64,000 bases of DNA from Auanema rhodensis (taxonomy: Eukaryota; Nematoda; Chromadorea; Rhabditida; Rhabditidae): the NCBI GenBank assembly GCA_964057225.1, contig OZ059895.1, forward strand, positions 7,440,001-7,504,000, given 5' to 3'. Positions 1 to 15,028 of this stretch are shown here, in pieces. The notes below the pieces were generated by a model. It made no database searches. It saw nothing but the letters and a program-made list of their open reading frames with translations, and was not told the DNA's origin. The position numbers were made by a program, and so were the translations under genes. How positions within the stretch are numbered: position 1 is the stretch's first letter; every line of letters starts with the position of its first letter.

Positions 1-912
1 TTTAGTGTTGGATTAGCCGGAATCAGAACTCAGGGTAACCTCTTCCAATTCGAATCTAAGCCAATTGTTGTTGTTTACTACAACGTTGATTACGTTAAGG
101 ACCCCAAGGGTTGGTTAAAATATTTTATCATATTCTATGTTATCGTTTATCAGGATCCAACTACTGGAGAAACAGAGTTCTCAAGGTTGCTCAAGATTTC
201 AAGCGCAAGGTTCAATTCGCCGTTTCCAATAAAGAGGAATTTGCCTCTGAAATCGAAACCAATGGTCTTGGAGAGAGAAAAGACTCTGATAAGCCTATTG
301 TTGCCATTCTTACCAACGAAGGAAAATACCCAATGGAAGTTGAATTCAGGTACATAATTAAGTTTATTAATGTTTGATATTTGTATTGTTCTAGTGTTGA
401 CAACCTTAAGACTTTTGTTGAGTCTGTTCTTGCTGGAGACGCCGAACCATACATGAAGTCCGAGCCTATTCCAGAGGAGCAAGGAGACGTTAAGGTTGCT
501 GTTGGAAAGAACTTCAAGGATCTCGTTCTCAATTCCGACAAAGATGTTCTTATTGAGTTCTACGCTCCATGGTGTGGACACTGCAAGACTCTTGCTCCTA
601 AATACGAAGAACTTGCCACCAAACTCAAGAACGAAGATGTTATCATCGCTAAGATGGATGCTACTGCCAATGATGTTCCCCCACTTTTCGAAGTTAGAGG
701 GTAAGTATTGCTTGTTCTATATGTCAATTTATGCCATCTATCACAGATTCCCAACCCTCTTCTGGCTCCCTAAGAACGATAAATCGAACCCAGTACCATA
801 CAACGGAGGACGTGAAGTTAAGGACTTCGTAAACTTCATTGCCAAGCGTTCCACTGATGGACTTAAAGGATTCGGAAGAGACGGAAAGAAGAAGAAGAAG
901 ACCGAGTTGTAA
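1..912 (+). CDS. pdi-3: Protein disulfide isomerase, ERp57/PDIA3 type, 3' part
   Basis: C-terminal part of a luminal ER thiol-disulfide oxidoreductase that forms and rearranges disulfides in secretory proteins. Four exons are visible: 1-109, 154-349, 395-700 and 747-912, joined by introns of 44-46 nt. The frame runs across them without a break. The b' domain carries the SNYWRNRV segment typical of ERp57, followed by the linker YMKSEPIP and the a' thioredoxin domain with active site WCGHC near nt 570 and the MDATANDVP motif. The protein ends in a lysine run followed by KTEL, a plausible KDEL-like ER retention signal. The 5' half, including the first CGHC domain, lies outside the window. Family assignment is firm; orthology to C. 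elegans pdi-3 is inferred from the ERp57-like linker and tail. Confidence 0.93.
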
Positions 913-1794
913 GATGTTTATAGTCTAATTTATTTTCTCCTATATTATGATGTGTGATAGCCTTTTGCAATTCTCATGCTTGTTTTAAAATTCACGGTTT
1001 CTATTTGACGGTTGTTTATGTTGTTTTTTATGGGAAATACTACTTTCATCCTTACCCACAAGTTTAGAATCACTTCATGTGGTCTTAATTTGGTTTGGCT
1101 CTTGTTAAATCGTTGATAATAAATATTTTCCACTATTCTATTTCAATATACACCTTCAAATATACCAATAAACATAAGAAAAAGACTATTTGAATTAGCG
1201 GGCCTGGTCCTACTGCGAATGTCACATCCTACAGGCGTGGCGGTTGCGTTGCGGCTTTGACATAAGAAACGCTCCGTAGTTTATAAAGTTAGAGCATGGT
1301 ATATATATGCATTAATTTATTCATGCCTTTATTTGCATATTTTCATTATAGTTAGTTTTTTTCAAGCTTATTATGCATTAATACATAGTAAGCAAAGCTG
1401 CTGTTAACTGGAAAGACCCTGCTGACTCGGATGTGTTTTAAAATGGGTAGTTAGCAAAATTAATCTACCATAGTCGCACACAGTTACTTGTATATGTCTT
1501 TAATAAGCAATTATTATTATAATTAATGATGTATAAAGATTTTTTACTTACTGAAATATTCTTTAAAGTTCACAGAAAATCACTTATCGTACTGTCTAAT
1601 CTTTTAAAATGCTATCAAAAACTGGAAAATCAACTGCGAGCAGGTGGTGTGCCGCTCTTAAAAATTTTTTTGTGGTTTTTTGTTTTCAAACATCCTCTAA
1701 TTATATTGATAGTTCGTAACTTTCTCTTCTGACCCAAAGCTAAAGTTCTTATCATTGGAGCATTTAGATCAGGACGTGTAGAATCCTGTAGCAA
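913..1794. other. Intergenic region between pdi-3 and chd-1
   Basis: No convincing coding exon. It contains the pdi-3 3' UTR and probably the chd-1 promoter and 5' UTR. A locally GC-rich patch at about 1197-1275, unlike the AT-rich surroundings, is listed under findings. The remainder is AT-rich and I recognise nothing in it. Confidence 0.5.
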
Positions 1795-7659
<5,865 letters not shown>

Positions 7660-8416
7660 AAGCTAATTATGATTATAGTTTTAGGCTTAATATCCAGTTT
7701 TATTTCTGTAACAGGTATTAGATAATTAGATTTTCCCACATGTATCTACATGGTTATTCGTTGTGATTTCTTCCACTGTGACATTGCCAACCATTTAATA
7801 ATTGACATTATTATCATCAAAATGTATAGGTATCAACTTGCGGGTACGAGATACATATATTCGTGTAGGTCAAGAATGCCTTTCTTTATTCATCTGACAA
7901 ACACTAATTTTAATATTTCACAGAGTTTGTATATATCAAATTTGTTATGTTAGGTCTCTTTACAGGATGTTACATAAGTGATTATTAATGCTCACCTCAT
8001 ACATTACAAGGAAAGCTATTAAAAGCAGACCTTCCGTATTCGCATGACTGTAATAAACAAAATGATAGCATAGTATCATCCGTTGCCACAATTAATAAAA
8101 ATTTAGACCAATTTGTTTACTTCTAAGGTTTAATTTATTTGAAAAAAAAAGTTTGTCAAAGTTATAAAATTCCTTTTTGGATTTAGATTATATGAAAATT
8201 GGAAAATGATTGTTTAATTTTCATAAAATTAGAAATTATTATTATCTTCAAGTAATTATTTCCTTGTATTTCTTGAACATCTTATCTCTAATGATTCTTA
8301 ATGAATGATTAGACCTTTGGAACTTTGTAATATAAAACGGAACTTGGCTACAATCGCATTTAAGATTATAAAAATATATATTTAGTGATGATAATTAAAA
8401 ATTGTATACAAAGAAC
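7660..8416. other. Intergenic region; 3' part duplicated upstream of the second lectin gene
   Basis: No gene seen. From about 8036 onward the sequence is the start of a duplication: positions 8036-8595 reappear essentially unchanged at 32404-32963, so the promoters of the two lectin/CUB genes are near-identical for at least 380 bp upstream of the ATG. Confidence 0.7.
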
Positions 8417-10752
8417 ATGAAAAAGATGAAAATATTCTTCATTTGTCTAACTTTATTCGTATTTAGTAAGAATTTTATTTTATTTTTTATCTTTTTTTTC
8501 TAAAATAAGAATTTAGCAAAAGCATGTCCGGTTGGTTGGGTATATGGCGATGACTCGTATTGCTATAAGGTTTTTAATTCTTTCTATAATGTTTTTCTGT
8601 ACAAAGTATAATATTGAAGACGTTTGAAGAACAACGGAATAAAGATGAAGCGGCTTCGATGTGTAATAATCTTGGAGGAAATCTTGCGATGCCCACAAAC
8701 GCTTTTGTAGATTTCATAAAAACTAAAATTTTATAAAATTCATTAATTGTAGGCAAATGCTTTTCTGGCTCCAATATCTGGAACTGCTAAAGTTCTTTGG
8801 CTAGGAGTAAGATGCTATGGACACGCAATTTCCAGTTGTTACTATGAGGATGGAACTCAATTCACTAATCGTTCTTACTATAATTTTTTAGCAGGTAATC
8901 CAAAAAGTTCATATTCCAACTTGAATAGAGTAAGATATCCTTTTCACTGAGTTGAATTGAGAAGGCTGGAAACAGCATACGCTAATTGGCAGATTTTTCG
9001 CAAATTTATGATTTTTTTTTCGGGGAATTACTTCTATATTGACTGAACTTTGTTTTAATTTTTGGGTGATCGTCATCAATATGTTTGCACTACTTTGATA
9101 ACCTATGGAACTAATGCTGGTAAATGGAGAAGCACAAATTGTGTAGAAGAAACTGGAGGATATACATGCCAAATTCCATACAAAGGTGAGAAACTCGAAA
9201 TATAAATTTCTTTGAATTTTTTTTCAGTTATACCAACATGTCCACCTGAATATTCTCAAAATGGTGATTCATGCTATAAGGTTATAAGCATGGCACAAAC
9301 TTATGATGATGCTGAAGCTTTATGTTCAGCCAGCTGTGGCCATGTTGCAACTCCAAGATCAACGGCTGTAAGTCATCATTCTCTTGATTCTAAGTTCTAT
9401 TATGGAAATTTCAGGAAAATGATTACATTACGTCATTAGTTTCAAATTATTCTTATACTTCTGATTATGTACGATTAGGAATATCATATTATAACAAACA
9501 ATATTATGATGCAAATACAAATCAGCCAATTGCTTATAGAAATTTTGGTAAATTTCATTAAAATCTTCTGAGATTTTTCTTTTTTTAGGATATCAAAATC
9601 CAAATCTTGGTAATTGTGTTGGATTATCGCTAATCAATGATGTTGTTGCTAGAGGAAAATGGATTAATATTCGCTGTAATGTAAATATACCCACCATATG
9701 CGAAATTGGTATAGTTCAATTCAGCATTAACGGTAATTTTATTTAAAATTTTCAATATTTAGGTACAGGAATGTATCTTTGTAATATAGGGATCCCAACA
9801 GGTACCCCAACTCCAACTCATATCTGTACATCTCCATTCTATTTTGAGAATAATGGAACTGTATGTTTCATGTGGTGTATGAGTTCAGTAATGCTATTCC
9901 TTCTTCAGGTTTCATCTCCTTATTATCCAAATACATATAATGGAGAAACATGTACTTATATCCTCAGTGTGCCTAAGGAAGAGAAAGTGATTATAGTCTT
10001 CAAAGAACTTCTACTTGATGAAAATAGTCAAATAGAGTTATTTGGCTCTAATACAGATTTCACTCCATTTAAAATGTATTTTTATGAGTGGATTATGGCA
10101 GTTTCGATGTTTTAGTTTTACAGCTTATATAGTGATTCTGATATTGGCTCACCATTCACATCGCCCAGTAATACGATGAAAATTATGACAAAACCATCAC
10201 AAGGGGGAAACAACCGATGGTCCTTTACTTTCTCATCATATCCCACCATCAATCCTACAGCTTCCCCAAGAGGGTCGGGTTGTAATGCTGGAATGTTGTA
10301 TACTAGTTCTAATCATATAGTAAGAATTGGCTTTCTATAATACATAATTTGGTTCTTTTCTTAGATTACAAGTCCAAATTATCCTAATAATTATCCATAC
10401 AATACTACATGCTATTACAACTTATCTGCTCCTGAAGGTCAGAGGTTACGAATGCATTCATTTTTTCCCAAAAAATATTTATTTTCTTCTAGAGTTTCTA
10501 TAACTTTCAATGATATTCGTATCAATGATGATGATGAAATTATCATTTATGATGGTACGTATACTACAAAGCCTGTTTTGAAAAGGTAAAACATTGATAA
10601 AAATAAAATATAAAGATTCAATTTTCAGAATTAGAGGCTACAATTCTTCAATGGCAAACATCGAATCTTCTCAAAAGTCTATGCTTGTAATTTTTTCGAC
10701 TGATGGAAAGCATAGTAATTCAGGATTTTCTGCAAGATTCATGGCTATATAA
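8417..10752 (+). CDS. Secreted C-type lectin/CUB protein, copy A
   Basis: Nematode-type secreted protein with two C-type lectin-like domains followed by two CUB domains, a family used at epithelial surfaces and in responses to microbes. Exon 1 from ATG 8417 encodes a signal peptide (MKKMKIFFICLTLFVF). CTLD1 (about 8515-9185) has ACPVGW, WLGVRC and YTCQIPYK; CTLD2 (about 9230-9710) begins TCPPEYSQNGDSCYK and has the CVGLS and W-I-x-C blocks. A Thr/Pro linker leads to CUB1 (about 9815-10275, SSPYYPNTYNGETCTY) and CUB2 (about 10366-10752, ITSPNYPNNYPYNTTC and DDEIIIYDG). The exons flanking 8895-9065 join in frame only if an intron ends in GG instead of AG; reading through gives stops. The gene may therefore be damaged in CTLD1. 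Ligand unknown. Confidence 0.82.
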
Positions 10753-10795
10753 GAATATAAAAATATAAAAATATATGAATATAATTATATTTATT

Positions 10796-11405
10796 CTAAT
10801 TCAAAGTTATTTTCAGCAAAAAAGCAATATCTTTTAAAATACAATGAAATATATCGTTATTCTTATCTTTTTGTCTATAAACAAATTCACATAGATGAGA
10901 TTCAATAAAATGCTCAGGTACCCCATTCATAGCTTTAAGTTTGCGCTTGGCCTTAGACCATAACCCCTCTACCATATTTGTACAAGCACTAGTGTCAAGA
11001 TCGACAAAATTGGTCGAATGATTGACGGTTAGATGCTTGTACCCCAAACCCATCTTACTAATGCCCATATAACCCCTCCAACAATCCGAAATAATAGTTG
11101 TTCCCTCATTAATAGCCTCTTTTATAGAGTTTTCTAGAAGCGCTGCGCTTCTATTTTCAACCTTGAAAAGAAAGCATTCCCTAGTTCCCTACATATGCCC
11201 CCAAAAATCCAAACTTGGTTTTTAATTACTCACCCGTATTATACTTCCTACGCGCAACCAAAGTTCCATCTATTTCTACAGTTTTTCCGGGTCCTCCAAT
11301 TTTCTCCTTGTTCATCAGAAGCTTAAATGTGGCTTCTTCTAAGTAGTTCGTCCAACCAACAAAAGTCGGCATAGAACCAATACCGAGTTCTTCATGCGCA
11401 AACTT
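10796..11405 (-). pseudogene. Merlin/IS1595 (ISXO2-like) transposase relic
   Basis: Reads on the minus strand as the C-terminal part of a DDE transposase of the ISXO2/IS1595 type, which in animals defines the Merlin superfamily. Visible blocks: VEIDGTLVARRKYN (about 11235-11283), WIFGGICR and CFLFKVENRSA (about 11145-11212), IISDCWRGY (about 11070) and the typical HLTVNHSTNFVD ... NMVEGLWSKAKR (about 10950-11045). A frameshift lies between the FGGICR and CFLFKVEN blocks near 11185. The 20 nt just upstream could be read as a tiny intron, but a relic is simpler. The N-terminus is not recognisable and no terminal repeats were found. Confidence 0.75.
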
Positions 11406-11559
11406 CCAAGTGAGGAAATATTTTGCTCAAGCATAGATGAACATAATTATAGTGCTGTATTTTAGTTTGCTTTCATATTAATTTTAGCGTGCAAGTGGAA
11501 GCGCAACATCATTTGCATATAGCATAATAGTTATCTTTCATAATAACTATCTTTAATAA

Positions 11560-13148
11560 GTGGCCATAAATTCTCGGCACCCCCAAAAGTTTTCAATTTT
11601 TCTTATTTTAAAAAAAGTTTTTCTGTTTTTCACAATTATCCGAGTTTAATCTACTTCATTTAACTGTTTTGAACTTTATTCTCCAACTTCAATAGGTTTT
11701 CTCCACGTTTTAAGTCCAAAATTTTTATTAGAATGATTTATGGAGCATGAACAGATAACCAAAAAATTTTAAAATTTCAAAAAATCATAAAAAATATTTT
11801 CCGAACAAAAATAAAAAAGTTCTTCGTAAAAACAATACTTTGAACTATCAAGAAACTAAAAAAATACTTAATATCGTGTCCCATGTTCTCTAGCTTCAAT
11901 CACCGCTTTGCATCTTTGTGGCATTGATGCAACTAGTTTTTCCAGAAGTCTTCGTGGCAATTTCTTCCAGGTTTCCCTCAGGATCTTCATTTTTTCATCC
12001 GGTTTCTTGCAGTTCGTTCCTCTGACCCTCCACTTCAATATCGACCACAAATTTTCAATCGGCTTGAGGTCAGGGCTCTGTGGAGGCCAGTTCATCAGCG
12101 TCACCCCGTTACTAGCCATCCACTGTGTGTTTTGGGTCGTTATCCTGCTGATAGATGAATCCTCTACGAAATTTTGAGCGAGCGTATGGATACATTACAT
12201 TCTCCAGAATGTTTCTGTACCCATGTTGATCCATGGTTCCTTCAATTTGGTGCAAGGGACCAACTTCAGATGACGTGAAGGCTCCCCACACCATCACTGT
12301 GCCTCCACCAAACTTGGTGGTGCCAGTCGTGTATCTTCTATGGTACCTGAAGCCAGTGGGACGTCTGACTCTCCTTGCTCCACCATTCCCAGCCAACATG
12401 AACTTGCATTCATCCGTCCAGATGCATTTCTTCCATTGCTCCTGGGTCCAGTTCACGTGCTCCTTAGCGAATTCCAGACGCTTTTTGACGTTCCTCATAG
12501 AAAGTAGAGATTTGTTGGCCGAGGAGTGGGAACGTAACCCTTGTGCCAACAACCTGGTACGGATTGTCTTAGCGGAGCAAACGTTGGGCTTCATCAACTT
12601 CAGCTCTTCACGGATTTACTGAGACGTCGTGAAGGGATTAATAACAGCCAACCTTCTTATTACTCTGCCTTCTCGTTATGTGGCAGAATTTTGTCTTCCT
12701 TGATTCTGCAGTCTTCCGTCATCTCCAGAATGTCCTTTCCTGACAATATCTCCTACTGTAGACCTTGGGACACCCAGAAGACGTCCAACAGCAACTTGGG
12801 TCATGCCAGATGCATGTGCTTGTAGAACTGATTTTCTTAGATCTTCAGAAACAAAAAAACCCCTTGTCATGTTCTAAAATGATAAAGTAAGGTTTTGTCT
12901 ACAATTCAGCAAAATAATTATCAAAGTTCATGCTCCCTAACTCAAGATATAAATATGTAAATTTCCTTCCAAATATGGACGTCAGATATTTTTTCATAAC
13001 TTCCTTCCCATCGATACTTTGAGATTGAAACTGAAAATTCTAGAAGCCTGAACTACTACGAACTACATTATCCTGAAAATTACATTTTAAATTAAAAAAA
13101 AAATTTTTTTTTTCGTCGAGGCACCACCTGCCGAGAATTTATGGCCAC
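11560..13148 (-). mobile_element. Tc1-like transposon with inactive transposase
   Basis: A DNA transposon delimited by inverted repeats: 11560-11578 (GTGGCCATAAATTCTCGGC) and its exact reverse complement at 13130-13148. Outside these 19 bp the flanks do not match well, so the outermost few bases have probably decayed. The internal transposase gene lies on the minus strand (12870 to 11868). The element sits about 150 bp past the Merlin relic, between the two lectin/CUB genes. Confidence 0.82.
11868..12870 (-). pseudogene. Tc1-type DD34E transposase, disrupted
   Basis: Minus-strand transposase that would cut and paste the surrounding element. The N-terminal helix-turn-helix pair begins MTRGFFVSEDLRKSV at 12870 and includes VGRLLGVPRSTVGDIV. 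The catalytic domain shows all three acidic positions: WTDECKF, QQDNDPKHT and SPDLKPIENLW. Damage is clear: two in-frame TAA codons fall between the DNA-binding and catalytic domains (about 12673 and 12618), and a frameshift lies just after the second catalytic Asp block near 12115. The protein is therefore not made as a unit. Total length (about 335 codons) matches Tc1 transposases. Confidence 0.88.
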
Positions 13149-13339
13149 GAGTGTACGTGCTACCCGTAGGAATTTCGAAAAAATATGCTAATTTTTCAAA
13201 TTTTTTAATTTTTTAAAAAATAATTACAAAATTTGAATATATTCAAATCTAATATTACAAAAAAATTTTTTATTTTTTTCATCTGAAAAAACTTTTTTTT
13301 ACCTATCTCAATTTTTTCTTTTTCGTTATGGATGTAGCA

Positions 13340-13812
13340 CATTTTTTCTCATTTTAAAAGTGGTGTTTCTGCTCATGAAGCCCACCGAAAAATGAAAACT
13401 GTATATGGAGAATCTTCTCTAGCATACAGCACATGTAAGAGGTGGTTTGCCCGCTTCAAAACCGGCGAGATCAATCTTGCAGATCGTCAAAGACAAAAAA
13501 GCCCTTTTGTCCGTTTTCTGGAATGAAAACGGAGTTCTCTACTATGATTTTTTACCTTACGGTAAAACCATAGATGGAGAGTACTATTCTTAACAACTCA
13601 GAAGGCTCAATGCTGCCACTGAAGCTCGAGAGGAGTTCAGAAGCAGGGACGTTGTTTCACGACAACGCGCACCCTCACTGTTGTGCGAAGGCAGAACAAA
13701 CGCTCCAGGAGCTGGATTGGGAAGTTTTGAAGCATCCCCCTTATTCTCCAGACCTTGCGCTAACAGATTACCATCTGTTCAGGTCCATGGAACATAGTTT
13801 AAGAGGGGTAAG
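13340..13812 (+). pseudogene. Mariner transposase relic, 5' portion
   Basis: Begins with the mariner helix-turn-helix region (YGESSLAYSTCKRWFARFKTG, about 13400-13470). It then jumps, through a deletion and frame change near 13500, to LLSVFWNENGVLYYDFLPYGKTI, so the segment with the first catalytic Asp is missing. The C-terminal part keeps the second and third catalytic Asp blocks (FHDNAHPH at about 13650 and PPYSPDLALTDYHLF at about 13735). The coding match stops exactly at the left end of the Polinton and resumes on its far side at 29550, so one mariner copy was split by the later insertion. Confidence 0.85.
13807..13812. repeat. Polinton target-site duplication, left copy
   Basis: GGTAAG directly outside the left end of the Polinton, matched by GGTAAG at 29550-29555. 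Six bases is the known duplication length for Polinton/Maverick integration. Confidence 0.95.
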
Positions 13813-13852
13813 AGTAGAGAGCCGTGCAAAATTTACTAACCACGCCCCCAAA

Positions 13853-13947
13853 CAGCTGTCAAAAACATACTTTTGGGGGCGTCAGCTGCTAAAAACATAC
13901 TTTTGGGGCGCGTCAGCTGTCAAAAACATATTTTTGAGCGTCAGCTG
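13853..13947. repeat. Subterminal CAGCTG repeat array
   Basis: Four copies of a 28-31 bp unit of the form CAGCTG(T/C)(C/T)AAAAACATA(C/T)TTTTG followed by a short G-rich spacer. The palindrome CAGCTG begins at 13853, 13883, 13914 and 13942. The same four-copy array occurs mirrored near the right tip (about 29415-29510). Position close to the cleavage sites suggests integrase or terminal-protein binding sites; that role is inferred. Confidence 0.85.
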
Positions 13948-14424
13948 TTAAAATCATATTTTAGGATCATGGTTCATGGATTTTCCTTTTTTAAATTTAA
14001 AAATCATGATTTAAAGCATGATTTTTTTTTTAAATCAAATTTAAATATGCTTTTAAATGTATGTATATATTTTTAATTATTTTTAAATATATTAAGTAAA
14101 AATAAAAATCTTAATTTTAAATATTTAAATTATATTTAAATTTTATATATATAAATTATATTTAAACTTTAAATATTTAAATTATATTTAAATTTTATAT
14201 ATATAAATTTTATTTAAACTTTAAATTTTATATATAAATTATATTTAAATATTTAAATATGTAAATTTGTTTTTTAAATTTTATTTATTTATTAAATTTA
14301 TTAATAATGTTTGTTTACTTGATTTGTTTATTTTTTATTGTATTGTGTTTGTATTGTTTTTATTTTAAAGAACAGTAAAATTTTTGCATGTATATCGTTT
14401 TGTTCACCGTACTTGTTATGGGTA

Positions 14425-14645
14425 ATTCAATGGAACACATATCGAAGGTTAATTCGATAAGAACGATATGAAATACAAAATTCAATGGAACACATATCGA
14501 AGGTTAATTCGATAAGAACGATATGAAATACAAAATTCAATGGAACACATATCGAAGGTTAATTCGATAAGAACGATATGAAATACCAAAATTTAATGGA
14601 ACACATATCGAAAGTTAATTCGATAAGAATGACATTAAATTATTA
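14425..14645. repeat. 55-bp tandem repeat, four copies
   Basis: Copies start at 14425, 14480, 14535 and 14591. The first three are near-identical and the fourth is more diverged. Each contains an interrupted palindrome, TATCGAA GGTTAA TTCGATA, followed by GAACGATATGAAATAC. The right terminal repeat holds three copies only. Direct repeats with an internal inverted repeat look like iteron-type protein-binding sites; function is inferred. Confidence 0.88.
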
Positions 14646-15028
14646 ATTTTTGAAATTACAAATTGTTATTAATTATATTTATTCTAACAAGTAAAGGTTT
14701 CAAATTATAATAAAAGATTAGTTTTAAACTTTATTTTACTAATATAACAATACAATAACTAAATAGAGCACACATTGAAGGTAAATACAATAAGATTAAC
14801 AAACAGTTGCGCTGACCTCAATGAAACGCATAAAGTTAATTTAATAAGAACTAATAACAAAAATTAATCCGACGGGGACAATAAAAACAGATGTATTCAA
14901 TAAGCTTATTTATTTTAAAGTTTATCGCAACTGCTAGTTTTGACAGCTGTACCCAAATCCATGTTACATAACAAATTACAATGCCAACAGCAATGTGTAG
15001 ACTGATGTATTCATTATATCAAGGTACA

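Larger units (their letters stand above)
13813..14821 (+). repeat. Polinton left terminal inverted repeat
   Basis: About 1,009 bp, matching the reverse complement of 28551-29549 with few substitutions and some length differences in AT-rich tracts. From the tip inwards: the terminal AGTAGAGAG, a subterminal array of four CAGCTG-centred repeats (13850-13950), a long AT-rich stretch of short ATTTAAATTATA-type repeats (about 14030-14330), then four copies of a 55-bp repeat (14425-14645). The inner border lies at GCTGACCTCAA (14811-14821), beyond which the two arms diverge. Confidence 0.93.

Noticed and set aside
150-581. 143-residue minus-strand open frame
   Set aside because: Antisense to well-conserved pdi-3 exons and spans their introns; no resemblance to a protein family.
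10796-11405. Bacterial contamination suggested by the IS1595-like transposase
   Set aside because: Animal Merlin transposons encode this transposase type, and base composition and surroundings are nematode-like.
12233-12622. 129-residue plus-strand open frame
   Set aside because: Antisense shadow of the Tc1-like transposase catalytic domain.
14425-14645. CRISPR-like direct repeats
   Set aside because: Units are adjacent without unique spacers and occur in the inverted repeats of a eukaryotic transposon; this is a tandem repeat.
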